From Todiramphus chloris collaris (Eukaryota > Chordata > Aves > Coraciiformes > Alcedinidae), in contig JANVCC010000153.1 in NCBI GenBank assembly GCA_025345505.1, positions 2,444,732 to 2,508,731 on the forward strand: a stretch of DNA of 64,000 nt. Direction: 5' to 3'. Numbering within the stretch: position 1 is the first letter of the stretch; every line of letters begins with the position of its first letter. The notes below the pieces were generated by a model that saw only the letters and a program-made list of their open reading frames with translations, did no database searches and was not told the DNA's origin. This document shows, piece by piece, positions 1 to 11,175 of the stretch. Both the position numbers and the translations under genes were made by a program.

Positions 1-818
1 GGAAAAAAAAAAAAAAGAAAGGAGGAGAAACCCCTTCCCTCTCCCTGCCACTGCCATGCATTTTTCCTTTCAGTTCAGCCTGCTGGGGTCCTTTCCATAA
101 TTTAGAGATTTATTTATTTATCTAGAAAGAAGCCAAATCTTCTACTACCACAATTGGAGCTGGCATTTCAGAGTTTTGTTTTGTTGGTTTTTGTTGGTTT
201 TTTTGGTTGGGTTTTTTTTTTGGGGGGGTTATCTTACAACGGTGTCAATGCCCTAAACCTGATCATATTAACAAGTGCTCTGACCCATGACAGTTTCCTC
301 CAGGCTCTCCAGCAGAGCCTGCAAAGCAACACCAAAAAAAAATCCAAGTTTCTCCAGAAATCTACAAGGTCTGTGCACGTCCCTCAGGCTCAGTCCTTTC
401 GCACTCACTGTAGCCACCTCCTGCCATCACGCACAAGGATGTCAGAGGCAGGTTCAGTTGCCATGTATATGAAGAGCTGTCACCGAGCAGCATGGCACTC
501 AATGGCATTTCATTTCAGGGCAGAGAGGGCTGCATTTGAGGAGTGGGGGGATTTTTGTTTGCGACCATTAAATCAAAGACAGAGAATATTTTTACCTCCT
601 TCCAGGCTGTGATGGATATCTACTAGTCAGAGCTAACCACAAACAGTGAAAAGTTTGAGCTGTTTTCCTTACCAATATTGTATCTTGTTTTTTCTTTCTT
701 TTTTCTTCTTTTTTTTTTCTTCCCAGTATTTTCTTTTTTTTTCCTTTTGTTTTTTCCTTCCATTTTTCTTTTCTTCTTTTTTTTTCCCTTCCTTTTTCCT
801 TCCTTTTTTCTTTTTTCA
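1..818. other. Single-copy DNA with low-complexity tracts
   Basis: No exon recognised. It opens with an A-rich run, has a T/G-rich stretch near 172-229 and ends in a long pyrimidine tract. The short open frames here are homopolymer artefacts. If MYL intron 1 is long, this belongs to it. Confidence 0.6.
684..818. repeat. Pyrimidine-rich (T/C) low-complexity tract
   Basis: About 135 bases almost entirely T and C on the plus strand, with no fixed repeat unit. It directly abuts an antisense CR1 fragment. On the minus strand it reads as Lys/Glu/Arg-rich open frames that are not genes. Confidence 0.85.
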
Positions 819-1270
819 AGAGCAGGGGCCCAGCATTGCAGTGTCCAGGTGGGTTTGGAATCTCTCCAGAGAAGGAGACTCCACAGCCTCACTGGGCAGC
901 CTCGGCCAGGCTCCAGCAACTTCATGGCAAAGAATTTTCTCCTCCTGTTCGATGAAACTTCCTTGTGGTGGTCCAGTTTGTGCCCATTACCCCTTGTTCT
1001 GCGTTTCCTTGTGACAGAGATGCTCCCGAGCCCCCACCATCTTTGGAGCCTCTGCTGGACTCTCTCCAGTAGTTCCTTGTCTCTCTTGAACTGGGGACCT
1101 CATCACTGGACCCAATACTCCAGAGGTGACCTCACTGGGGCAGAGTAGAGAGGAAGAAGAATCTCCCTCAACATTCTGGCCACGTTCCTCTAAATGCACC
1201 AAGTCCTTGCCATGCTGGTCCAAGGCAATGTATCTCTGTACGAAGAGCATTCCCAAATGAAGGAGCCCTT
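819..1270 (-). mobile_element. CR1 LINE fragment, antisense
   Basis: Matches the reverse of the CR1 3' region of the subfamily also seen at 44948: 'cccagcattgcagtgtccag', then 'tctccagagaaggagac' and 'tggacccaatactccagag'. The very 3' tail is missing because the copy abuts the pyrimidine tract. Confidence 0.8.
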
Positions 1271-2625
1271 TAGCTTCCCTGTGCAAGCCCCAACAGTGAC
1301 CTTGGGAGCAGTCACCTTGGATAAAGACTGATCTCTGCCCATATATACTCCAGCATCAAAATGCGGACAGCAATAATTATAGCTCTGAAATGGGCTTTTG
1401 TGAAGGCTTTGGATGTGTAAAAAGAGTAAATATAAATATCTAAAAGCTACTACAAAGCAGTAGAAAAAGAAAGAGTGTATCTACATTGATTTTCAGGCAG
1501 AGTTATGCAGTGGGTATCTGATCTGAACTGGTCAGAAGTGGGCAACCAGTTAGCTCTCCCCCAAAACCACAAGCATGGGAAGAGCTCGTGCTGTGCCTCT
1601 GTGCACATGGATCCAGCCGATCAGACTTGCTCACCTTGCTGCACGATCTCTGGGTCCTCAGCTCTCAAATCATCCCAGTCTCTCTTAAAGCTCTAGTAGC
1701 ACTTAATGACCTGAAGCTATGGGCCTTTATGACATTAGACTACTAGAGAGCTCCTCCACCTACATCTTCTTTCCTCCTCCAGCCCAAGGACTGATCAGTT
1801 CCTTAGAATTCCAAGTGGCAAAAGGATTAGTAAAGCCCAAGTATTATTAAGAACAGCAACAATAAAGCAACATCAAAGAGTATTTCTTAACAATATTTTT
1901 TATGTATATGGATGTATAAAATTATCATGTGCTGGCCAGTGTAAAGAAGTGGAGGGAAAGAAATACGGAAAAGGAAATGGATGTAACATTAGTCAAGGGG
2001 CAATGCCAATATAATCTCCAGAATGACGTTATTTTTCTTTCCTTCTTAAGTAAATTTCCTTCTTGTGTTTAATTTCACGTCCCATTGTATGTGTGTATCT
2101 TCCATAGCGTTGTTCCCTTCCCTGTCCTATCTGCAATCTGAAGCCTAAAAAAGCAGACCGGGAGAAGAGGGACTTGGCTAAATTTAAACTGGAATCACCG
2201 TGCTATGCTCAGGGTGTGCGGTCAGCTCTCTTTGATGAGAGAGCTTTTTCCCAGAATCCCAGCCATAGCCGGGGAACTGGGTGTTACTGCCACTAATAAC
2301 AGGGATCAGAAGAGCTTTAGAGGCTTTTGTCCATGAATTCTGTCCACGTCATGGACTGACTCCCAGCAGGAGGGTCAATCAGCACAGCCCTCTCCAGTCA
2401 CAACCAGACACCAATGCTGATTTATCCCAGATGAATACCTGCAGCCGACTTTTCCAGCAGTCTGTGCTCTAAATACAAAAGATCCTAACCTTTGAATTTA
2501 AGAGAATCAGCACAGATTTATACTGATCTTTTATAAACTATCATCTCTCACTTCTGTTTTTTCTGTCTGGCTTGGGTGTCAATGTGTTTGAATGGTTGTA
2601 AATGTGAGTTGCTCATAGGATACAT
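1271..2625. other. Single-copy AT-rich DNA
   Basis: No repeat or exon recognised on either strand. It lies inside the interval where the downstream MYL exons would be expected; no EF-hand coding pattern was seen on the minus strand. Confidence 0.5.
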
Positions 2626-2945
2626 ATTAGGGAGAAGTTCTTCACTAGGAGAGTGGTTGAGACACAGGCACAGGCTGCCCAGAGAAGTTGTGAATAACCC
2701 ATCCCTGCAAGTGTTCAATACCAGATTGTATGGGGCTTTGAGCAATCTGGTCTAGTGGAAGGTTGAAAGACTGCAAGGAAAGGCTGAGAGCCCTGGGGCT
2801 GTGCAGCTGGAGAAGAGCAGCCTGAGAGGGGAGCTGAGCAATGCTGAGCAAGAGCTAAAGGGCCCCGGGCAGCAAGAGCCTCGGGCCAGACAAGATGATC
2901 TCTCGAAGTCCCTTCCAACTCCTACCATGTGTAGATTCTGTAGTG
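2626..2945 (+). mobile_element. Composite CR1 fragment, sense
   Basis: Starts 'attagggagaagttcttcac' and runs through 'gctgcccagagaagttgtg' to 'aatctggtctagtggaagg'. It then jumps back to a more 5' CR1 segment (2767-2860, 'ctggagaagagcagcctg') before ending 'gaagtcccttccaactcc'. The order is not that of one CR1, so at least two insertions or a rearrangement are present. Confidence 0.75.
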
Positions 2946-3641
2946 ATGGTTTGGTAACCAGCCTGCCCCTGGGAAGAGATTGGGTGCAGGACCAGGAGGG
3001 AAGGCAGCACATCATCGGTTTCTGAGTCACATCCTCATTCAACTCACAACCTGTGTGGCTCTTCTCTACCCAGGGATCACCCAGTAACAACTTTTTCCTT
3101 CCTGTCAGCACAGACACCAGGTCAAAGTTCACCCAGGCACCTCTGCCTGAACACTTAACATTTTGCAAAAAGCCCCAAAATTCTGTTTCTGTTGAGTCAC
3201 TCCTTCTCTCGGACCCATCCTTCCTCTAGTTGCTCTCAACATTTTTTCCCCTTCTTCAAGTTAAGTTTTAACTGGTTTAAGAGAGGAATAAAGACTCAGC
3301 CTTTACAGTCCAGCTTTCCAGTAACTTTGGAAAAGTTAGCACTCTGGCCAGGGCCTTCTGCATGCTCTGAGCTGTGCATTTAATTTAAATTTAATAGTTA
3401 TTGCACGTTACACAAATGGCGATTAAAACCATATTGATTGAGGTTTAGCAGCTATGTGAGAAATGCAGATCGTATTACAGAGCTGCTCCATATCCAGAGT
3501 ATGCTTTTAATAAGTGCCTGCTCATCAAGGGGCAGATTGGAGAGAGGAAAAGGAAGAGGCAAGGCTGGGAGGCACTGGATGGAGAGACGATGGTAGGACT
3601 GTGGTTCGGCAGCTCTTACTTGATTCCCACCTTGAATATAC
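2946..3641. other. Single-copy DNA between CR1 copies
   Basis: No coding or repeat structure recognised. It ends in a short purine-rich stretch (3535-3590) before the next CR1. Confidence 0.5.
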
Positions 3642-3892
3642 TCATGGAATCAGAGAACAGTTAGGGTTGGAAGGGACCTCCAAGTCATCCACGTCTCTCC
3701 TATGCTGAGGACTCCTGAGCTGGCTCCAGCACTACAGGGGGGCCTCTCTCTCTCTCCCCAGAGCCCTGGGAGCAGAGGGGCAGGATCCCCCCCTCCCCTG
3801 CTGCCCACGCTGCTGGGGTGCAGCCCGGGGTGCCAGTGCCTGCTGGATGCCAGCGCAAGGGGCCGACTCAGCTCCAGCTTTTCTTCCACACC
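3642..3892 (-). mobile_element. CR1 fragment, antisense, internally deleted
   Basis: Begins with the reversed 3' tail ('catggaatcagagaacag', then 'ttggaagggacctccaag'). After about 50 bases it jumps directly to a distal segment ('tgctgaggactcctgagctg', 'gctgcccacgctgctggggt'). The roughly 350 bases that lie between these in the 39060 copy are missing. Confidence 0.85.
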
Positions 3893-5064
3893 CATAGCAC
3901 AAGATCTCCACACCAATATATTGCTTATTTCCTCATCTATAAACCAAATGAAACCTACCTTATGCACTACTATAGACATGCAAACAAGCCTACAGAGGCC
4001 ACATCCACACGAGTTGCTGGAGAAGTGGATGAGCATGTTGGCTGTGATCTCATAACATAAATTTCCGTGGCAGGATATATTGCCTTAAGGGCTTTCTAGG
4101 TCAGGTCCTGCTGCAGAGCCAGTTGAAAACCCCCAAAACTGTCAAAAAAAACCCATCTTATTTGTTATTCTCTCATCCCCTCTTTTTCAAAAAGCTGCGA
4201 AATTCATTCAGTGGCAAAGTAGAAGTAAACAACCACTTGTGTCCTATTCTGTCTGAAATAATGACTGAAAAGAGAAAACAAACTGGGAAAATAATAACCG
4301 TGTTGAAATCACCATGCTGAGAGCAGCACAAAACAACTTTCAAACCAACTCTTTCCTTGTTGATGCTGTTGAGGACCCTCTACAGAAATCATCTTCTTTC
4401 CATGAGACACTAAGGAAAGTCATGTCCCACTGCACTCCTGCCTCTCAGCAACCCAGATGCAGGCTCAGAAAGCTGCATATTTCACTGTAAATGCTCCAAG
4501 GGCTGAGGATCCAGTAATGCTGCAACTCTGAGTTATTTCAAATAAAAAGGAAAAACAACGAAACATATGAAGCTTGACAGTTTTCATCTCTACCTCTCTC
4601 AGACAAAGATGAGCTGTGTAAAGGTTTGGTTTTGTGCACCACTCCACCACAGACATCAGACACTGCAGAAAAAAAAGTTATTTTTTGGCAGCTGTATAAC
4701 AAAGATTTTGAAAAAGAAAATATTCATTAAAAATTATTTAAAAAAAATAGATATAAAAGTCACACTACTATGTATTTTAGGGTGCTACTGAGCAATTGCC
4801 AAATTTAATTGCCCAATTTGGGGGGGAAAAGCCTTTTTGATTAAGAATGAAAACAGATTTGGGTTTTGTGTTCTACTTGATGACAGTTTTAGTTGGAAAT
4901 GAGGGAGAAAATTGTTCCAGATTGGTCAAAATGTTCTCTTTTGCCCAAACTACAGTAATTTCAACCATTAAAAGATTCTGGGTATTTTTTTTATATAAGA
5001 AGGGAAAGAACCCTCCAAAATTAATAGCTGCTTCAGATCAAAAAAAACTAAACATGGAATTAAC

Positions 5065-5065
<1 letters not shown>

Positions 5066-5098
<33 letters not shown>

Positions 5099-5102
5099 AA
5101 AG
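5066..5102. repeat. A-rich homopolymer tract
   Basis: A nearly unbroken run of A interrupted by two G. No target duplication or transcript-like body precedes it, so it is a simple tract rather than a clear retroposed poly(A) tail. Confidence 0.85.
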
Positions 5103-6937
5103 TAGTAATTTTCTTTATCCTTTTCAGATTTTTTTTGGAAAGCTCTTTGCAAAATCTGTGTATCTTCACAAAACATTCTGGTACCATCAAACTGCACTTT
5201 TAAAGTCTCCCCAAAAAGTATTTTTACAAGAAATGTCACCCAGCTCTGTGAACAAGAGAGATATACAAAGATAGCCAGACTTTCTCTGGCCCAGAAAATT
5301 TGTCTGGAAAACGCCTTTGATTTTCAGTGCTGTTAGGTTTTGGCCCTAAGAATGAGTGGAATATACCACAAAGAAACCCTTTTGCTGTGTTTTAATGCAT
5401 TCTTGCTCAACACCTTACTATTTCTTCTCCATTCTCCTTCCTGGCCTGTATCTCTTGAGGATAATCTCTTATGAGGATGCTACAGCCCCAGGGACTTGAG
5501 TCATCCCACATCCCTTATCTTTTTAGTCCAAGAGGACAGTGGGTCACATGTTGAGCAGCTGTGGAAACTTTTAAATAATGGCATCCAAACCTCCAGTGAC
5601 TCTCTACACTTGTCTTATTTTTTAGTATCCCTGCAGATGTTCAGAAGCCTGCAGGGCTTTTCAAAGAGAACAGGTTTCACATGTCTTTGAGATCACTGCT
5701 CTCCACAAAAATAAATGATGACTGGTTTTTTTCCCCAGACACCTGTATGGCTGCATGCTGCTACAATAAGCATATCAAGTGATGACAAGGGAAAATGTGG
5801 TTGTTAAGGAGAACTCTATATGGTAAGTCATGTCCCTTCCAGATCCTCACATACACCACCTGTCTCTGCATGGCCTTTTTGGACCCAGGACTCACTGGGC
5901 TTGGAGCACACATCATCTCATCTAATTTTAGCTGCTAAAATGTTGGCACTCAAATACCTGTCTGATCTCTCTCTATCAACAGCATCTCCCAAGAGTGATT
6001 CAGTCCATCCCAATATAGGTGTTTAGCACCACTGCAAGGGACAAACTCTAGAGCTCTTCTCTCTGATGACTATAGATGATCTGTTTAAGATCAATGATTA
6101 GCCTTCCAATGGTTAAAGCCACATGAGCCAGTCCCGTTTTCTGTGTCCGTAACAATAAAAGATTAATCATGTTTTGCATCAGTCTCGCTGTTTTTCAGAA
6201 GAGAATATTTCTGGCAACATGTGCCACCCCAGCTAAAGGACAATATTCAGGTGGGAATGAATTAGATGTATGGACAAGAATATCTTCTTGCTGCAAAATC
6301 TCTTCAGGACAATGTAATTCCCAAAGTAAAGAGGTTCAGAGGTCAGTCTCTAGAGAAATGTTTTCTTAAAAAAAGAGACTTCTTTGTGGACTCAGAACTC
6401 ATCCAGAAAACCAAAGAAACAAAAAAAAAAAAAGAAAACCCCCAAACCGTCTCTACTACTAGCTGAAAAAAAGTTGCACACTTTGAAAATTTCTAAGGAT
6501 TGGATCAAATCCTATGGGAATGTGTATGTGAGTAACAAAAAGCTTTAGGATAACTGCATATCTCACATTTAGGCCACTCTAGCTGACATCCCGAAAGAGA
6601 CCCAATAGAGACTGAGACCATGAAGCAACAAGAGAAAGACAACGGGAAAACCTAAAATGATTCTGGAGTGCAAAACTCTTAGACCATTATCAGGACAACA
6701 GATTACAACAGTCAGGAAAACTGAAACAGGACGTACTTTCCTTTACCAGAGAAATATTTTAATTTTCAGACTTCTTAGTGCCTAAAATAATAATAATAAA
6801 AAAGGATGAAAATTACAAATACGAAGTTGTGCAATAAGGTCTGAGAATAAATATTGATAATTTGAGACATTCCCATCAAAGGATGTTTTTTGAATATTTT
6901 TGACATTTTGTTTTGACACAAGGTTGTTTTCCTTGCC

Positions 6938-6960
<23 letters not shown>
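6938..6960. repeat. Poly(T) tract, 23 bases
   Basis: An uninterrupted T run ending at 'aaactacac'. No associated SINE or processed gene copy is visible on either side. Confidence 0.9.
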
Positions 6961-6968
<8 letters not shown>

Positions 6969-9623
6969 CATTATCTGCATGAAAACAAGAACCAGTTTCA
7001 TCCTGGAATGCAGAAACGGGATGTTTGGAGAATTTCAAAACTCGTTAAAGTTTTTGGTTGTTTTTTTTCTTCAAATGCTGTAGAATGATCTAGGGAGGTA
7101 TTCTGATCTACACCAGATGGCTTGAGCTCCACCAGAGCTAGGTTTATGAAGCAGGAAACATTAGATTTGCCAGACCCAGCCCCTGTGCAGAAAGAGCTTC
7201 AATTTTGACAAAAGCATTTTTGATTAAAAACACTCAATTGAAAAATTCACAGGAAAATGTCTCTGAAGAATATGAGCTCTCTTTGCTATGAGTTTTATAA
7301 AAAAAATATAGCCCAGATCCAAACCAGGCATATACTGCTGCTTTCCCTAGTTTGGTACATAGGAGATAGTGGAAAATTCTTTGCAAAGATGAAGAGATGT
7401 TATTACAGGAGTACTGGATTTACTTATCTTTTAGGAACTTGGTATGGTTTTTTAGTACTTCAAAAAACATGATAAAATTCCATAATTGCACATCTTGCCA
7501 GAGGAAAAAATAAGAATTTGCAGAGTAAATAGATTTAAAAAAAAACCCACATAAATTAATTGGTTTCAAATCTCATTTGGGTAAAAACTTACTGGATGAC
7601 CCTGAAATTGTGTTGACTACAAAGATGCATGTCTATTTTTTGAACAGGACCAGTTTTGGGGTGTTTTTTTTTTTTAATTCCAACTCATCTCTCTACTGGA
7701 CTTATCTGCCCTTCATACCACAAAGTCATAGTATCCTAGCTATTACCACAATGTCATGGTATCCCTGCTGTAGCTCTCTGTGCCCTCGAAAAGAAGTTAT
7801 TGCAGTTGCCCCCTCCTCCTTTTACAGTGCAGGAATGTTAAGTACAGGCCATTAGCAAAGAGCTGGATCCCACCACACACCACTTGTCCAAGGTCACGGT
7901 GGAAGTTCTCAGAGCATGGCACTGACTCTGGTGTCATTATTTTTAAAACTAGCCCAAAACCGAATTCCTTGTAATTTTATTTCTTGATCAGGTTACAAAT
8001 TGCCGCTTTTCTCCTTTCTTTTTTTTTTCCCCCCCCTTCACCAGTATTTAAACAGAAATATTTTCAAGGTCTTTATGATTCAAGACAGGACAAACCCACT
8101 CTATTAGCTGCTCAATTTCTTATAGGAAATGGAAAGAACCTGTCTGCTTTAAACTAATCAACAAAATAATGCTGATTTACACCCAGTCGTTGCCTGGCCC
8201 AAATCCCCACAAGAAAGGAATCTGTGAGATGCTGCAAAGCTCTTCTTCTATTCCCCAAGGGCAATGCCTTTTCCCAAAGCACAATTCCCAAAAGACAACA
8301 GAAATCCCTGCTATGTCTTGCAGTGTCTCTCCATCACAGGGTATTTACCGTGCAAATAATATGGGAAAGCTCTTCCTAAAGACGAGCATGGGGGTCTCTG
8401 ATATTGCCCGTGGATTTGTGTGGTGCAGAGGAAGCAGAAGGGAACTAGTCATTTTTAGATCTTTATGTGTTTATTGTATTTCTACAAGTCACTCTTTGAT
8501 AGTCCGTTTGATGCTCCTTTCTACAGGAATATATAATTACTTTCTCTGAAAGAAATTGCTTTCAAAATAAAGGAGTCACTCTCAGATATCTGCTGAAGGA
8601 TCAATTCCCATGGGAAAAAAAAAACAACAAAACAACCAAACAAATAAAACTTCTAAAAAGGAAACAGCTCTCCAGTACAATTTCACTGGAATTACCTACT
8701 TCACAGTGCTCAAAACCTCGAGTGTTTCCTAAACACTGGCAGTTCCCTGTCTATGGGGTGGTTCGTTGAAAGGACAATGTGATGCTAATTAGGCAGCTCA
8801 GGATTAGAGTGGTGACCCCAAATTCTCTCAAAACTGATTTCTGAAATAGCCTTGGAAACATAAACTTGTCCTTACATGTTTGAGCAAGACTTCAACAAAC
8901 CCTGCTGAGATCAGCAGTGACTCTTTCCAGCAGAGACTTCTCTAAAAGAGTAGGAGGAGGAGAAGGGTCATGCCCTTTGGACGAAACCTTGGGGCAGTAT
9001 CTGAAAGCAGCAGGTCATTCGTGAAATCTGGATTTTTGCCCAAGTTTCTCTCTGCCTTCTAAAACACAAACATAAACACACACGCAGAGTTCCTTCACCA
9101 CTCAGTTGGGCTTTTCTCGAAAACCACAGGACATGTCACTGGCTCACTTTAAGGAAGTCCTAGGCTGGTGATGTCTACCAAAGTGCTGCATTCCAGGCAG
9201 AGAGAAATGAATTCAACCCCTGCTCCAAGACCATTCCAAGTCTACAATCTAGACTTGACCGTTGGTCAGTCAGAGGCCAGCCCTGAGGACAGTCAAGCCT
9301 TCCTGGCATCTACCTGCCATATTGCCTGCAGACAACGAAGAAGTTTCCCACTGAGTCTATGTGAAGTAGTAAAATTTGCTACATTGGGGATAAGACGGGA
9401 CAAACAGGTCTGAGCATCCTCACATAAAATAAAACTCATCTTTTAGCGACTGTGCTACCACTCTTACTCTACCTGTGGCAATTGCCTTTGCTGATCTCTT
9501 TCTGCTCCAAACCAAGAGCTATTCTGGGGGAATGCCAACTCACAGCATCGAATACATCACCACCAGAACCACCACCAACCCAAGCCCCACCAGCCTGCTT
9601 CCTCCCACGCCAAGTTAAAAGAC

Positions 9624-9629
9624 ACATAC
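9624..9629 (-). other. MYL3: Splice donor of MYL exon 1
   Basis: Read on the minus strand the exon ends GTCAAA and the intron begins GTATGT, a good vertebrate 5' splice site. It falls where alkali light chains end their N-terminal extension (SVK before I/V-D/E-F), which supports a real exon rather than a processed copy. Confidence 0.85.
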
Positions 9630-9752
9630 TTTGACAGAAGCTGGGTTAAATTCGACTTCTTTTTTGGGTTCTGGTTCTGCTGGTTTAGGAGCTGGTTTGG
9701 GTTCTTCCTTCTTAGGTTCAGCCTTCTTAGGTTCAGGCTTCTTTGGAGCCAT
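9630..9752 (-). CDS. MYL3: Essential (alkali) myosin light chain, cardiac/slow type, first coding exon
   Basis: This exon encodes the N-terminal extension of a myosin essential light chain, a sarcomeric subunit that wraps the myosin lever arm; the long form's Lys/Pro-rich extension contacts actin. The 41 codons start MAPKKPEPKK, continue as Pro/Lys/Glu/Ala-rich sequence (PKPAPKPAEPEPKK) and end EVEFNPASVK. Codon 41 (AAA) is followed by GTATGT, so the intron is phase 0, where this family splits its first coding exon from the EF-hand part. The start has A at -3 and G at +4. The MAPKKPEPKK start is shared by MYL3 and MYL4. KEVEF favours MYL3, while F-x-P-x-S-V-K resembles MYL4. No other exon of the gene was recognised in 1-9629. 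The family is nearly certain; the paralogue is about two to one for MYL3. Confidence 0.9.
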
Positions 9753-9829
9753 GTTGGTTTGCTGGTGGGCTGCTTCAGGGAGGGAGAGGAGGAGACAGAT
9801 ACACAGCGAGGAATGAGGCGGCTGCTGCA
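9753..9829 (-). promoter_or_regulatory. MYL3: Probable 5' UTR of the MYL transcript
   Basis: This is the stretch between the ATG and the likely start of transcription, about 30 bases below the ATAAAG box. It is purine/pyrimidine-biased, has no upstream ATG that I see, and ends AACCAAC before the start codon. The transcription start is inferred, not seen. Confidence 0.4.
9809..9815 (-). promoter_or_regulatory. M-CAT motif (CATTCCT)
   Basis: An exact CATTCCT on the coding strand, the motif bound by TEAD/TEF-1 factors in cardiac and skeletal genes. It lies within the inferred 5' UTR, about 60 bases before the ATG. A 7-mer is common by chance; the muscle-gene setting is the only support. Confidence 0.3.
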
Positions 9830-9854
9830 GGATAAATCACAAGCACACACAGGT

Positions 9855-9860
9855 CTTTAT
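9855..9860 (-). promoter_or_regulatory. TATA-like box (ATAAAG)
   Basis: The minus strand reads GGGATAAAGACC about 100 bases upstream of the ATG, in a GC-richer setting. It is a weak TATA match, but its position would give a 5' UTR of roughly 75 bases. Confidence 0.35.
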
Positions 9861-9908
9861 CCCTGCCCAGTCTCTTGAAGTCACACATTGTGTCACTCTC
9901 AGACCTGT

Positions 9909-9914
9909 CACATG
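9909..9914. promoter_or_regulatory. E-box (CACATG)
   Basis: A CANNTG hexamer about 155 bases upstream of the ATG, between the TATA-like box and the CArG-like element. It could bind bHLH muscle factors. One hexamer alone is weak evidence. Confidence 0.25.
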
Positions 9915-9938
9915 CCAGAGCTTACAATAGGGTCACTG

Positions 9939-9948
9939 CTATAAAAGG
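9939..9948 (-). promoter_or_regulatory. CArG-like element CCTTTTATAG upstream of MYL
   Basis: The minus strand reads CCTTTTATAG, one base from the SRF consensus CC(A/T)6GG, about 190 bases before the ATG and 80-90 before the TATA-like box. From memory, chicken alkali light-chain promoters share an essential element with a CArG-like core of this kind at a similar distance; I could not check this. On the plus strand the same bases look like a TATA box (CTATAAAAGG), but no plus-strand gene follows. Confidence 0.5.
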
Positions 9949-9980
9949 ACAAGATATTTACCCGTCTATTTTAGAGACAT

Positions 9981-10872
9981 CAGATACAGCATTGTTGCGA
10001 ATTAGCACTTAAATGGAAAGAGGGTTTGGGGGTTTTAGGGCTGAGGCTGGCGCTGGGTCAAACATTTTTGGTGTGCGTGTGCACGCGTGGATGTGTACAA
10101 GGGGGAGGTTGGGTTACTACACAGGTCCCTGTGATGGGTTTTATTGTCCCCGGGGCCATACTGACACTTACCTTCCTGGCTCAGTTGCTGCAGAGCGTCC
10201 CTCTTTCAGGAACCCCCTGGCCTTTGTTGTGCTGCAGTTCATTAAAAGACAACCCCAAGATTATATTTAGACATTTAGGATGGAGCTGTATGGGAGGTTG
10301 GCGGTCAACATGTCAGCTGGTGCAGGGGAGAATTCATGCCTCAGATCACACACCAGTCTTCTCCTGGGAAGGTGCAAAGGACCCATATCACTTGTAGCAG
10401 TATTCTAACAAACAGGGAAACAGAGACACACAAACACCAACACACAGACAGTCTGGGATAGCCCTGGGTGTCTCTTAGTACATCCTCATGGATGAGATTT
10501 TCCAGACCATTTTAGTCACTTGAATGCCAAATTCCAATTAAAATAACTCAGATAAAGGTATATTCATTTGAAGCTTTTCTAATCCCAGACTTACTTTGAT
10601 TTAAACAACTCACCCTTCAAAGCAAAATGGAGTTAACCATCTTCAGATCTGCACTGGCTTATGTCATTTTTCTAAATCAGGCCATAGCTGAGACACAGTT
10701 GGTTCCACGTTGCCTAGTTTAATATTACTCTTCTTTTTCTCTCGAATACCATCATCCCCTGTAACAACACAACCACCCACCAAATGGGAACGTATTTGAC
10801 AACAGGATCTGGTATTTCAACTAATTCAGTTGATTACAGAGAGCCTGTCAGAACGATGGGAACAATCTTTTT
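9981..10872. other. Upstream flank of the MYL promoter
   Basis: Single-copy DNA with a G/T-rich patch near 10021-10110 and no recognisable exon. Distal muscle enhancers could lie here, but I cannot show any. Confidence 0.45.
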
Positions 10873-11175
10873 CACAGGGCCTGTTGGGATAGAACAAGGG
10901 GTGATGGTTTAAACCAAAAAAGGGAGATTTAGATTAGAGAGGAAGAAAGAATTTTTGACACTGAAGGTGATGAGACACTAGCCCAAGTTGCCCAGAGAGG
11001 TGGTGGCTGCCACCAATGGTGGCACCATTGCAGGGGAGGTTGCCCGGGGCTCTGAGCACCCTGCTCTAGGTGCAGATGGCCCTGCTCCCTGCAAGGAGGT
11101 TGGACCAGGTGACCTTCAAAGGTCCCTTCCAACCTGAACCACTCTGTGATTCTATGATTCTGTGATTCTATGATC
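10873..11175 (+). mobile_element. CR1 fragment, sense, with complete 3' tail
   Basis: Contains 'aaggggtgatggttt', 'gttgcccagagaggtggtgg', 'ctgctctaggtgcagatggc' and 'aaggtcccttccaacctg'. It ends in four ATTCTATG-like octamers, the usual CR1 terminus. The copy is 5'-truncated as most CR1 are. Confidence 0.93.

Larger units (their letters stand above)
3893..9623. other. Probable MYL intron 1 sequence
   Basis: This 5.7 kb lies downstream of the MYL donor on the minus strand. I looked on the minus strand for the short second exon, the EF-hand exons and the EGNGTVMG motif and saw none. The interval has homopolymer tracts near 5066-5102, 6938-6960 and 8010-8036. No CR1 was recognised. Intron status is inferred from the exon at 9630. 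Confidence 0.45.

Noticed and set aside
267..310. Apparent EF-hand motif (E-x-T-V-M-G) on the minus strand as a downstream MYL exon
   Set aside because: Only four residues fit, followed by a stop six codons later, with no matching flanking residues or splice sites.
592..1148. Lys/Glu-rich and Phe-rich frames near the left end
   Set aside because: They are translations of the pyrimidine tract at 684-818 and the adjoining CR1.
7720..7960. Possible old CR1 relic ('cacaaagtcatagtatcc')
   Set aside because: Too diverged to align by eye to any CR1 segment; left as single-copy DNA.
9966..9974. MEF2 site upstream of MYL
   Set aside because: The sequence is CTATTTTAG, one base short of the ten-base MEF2 consensus.
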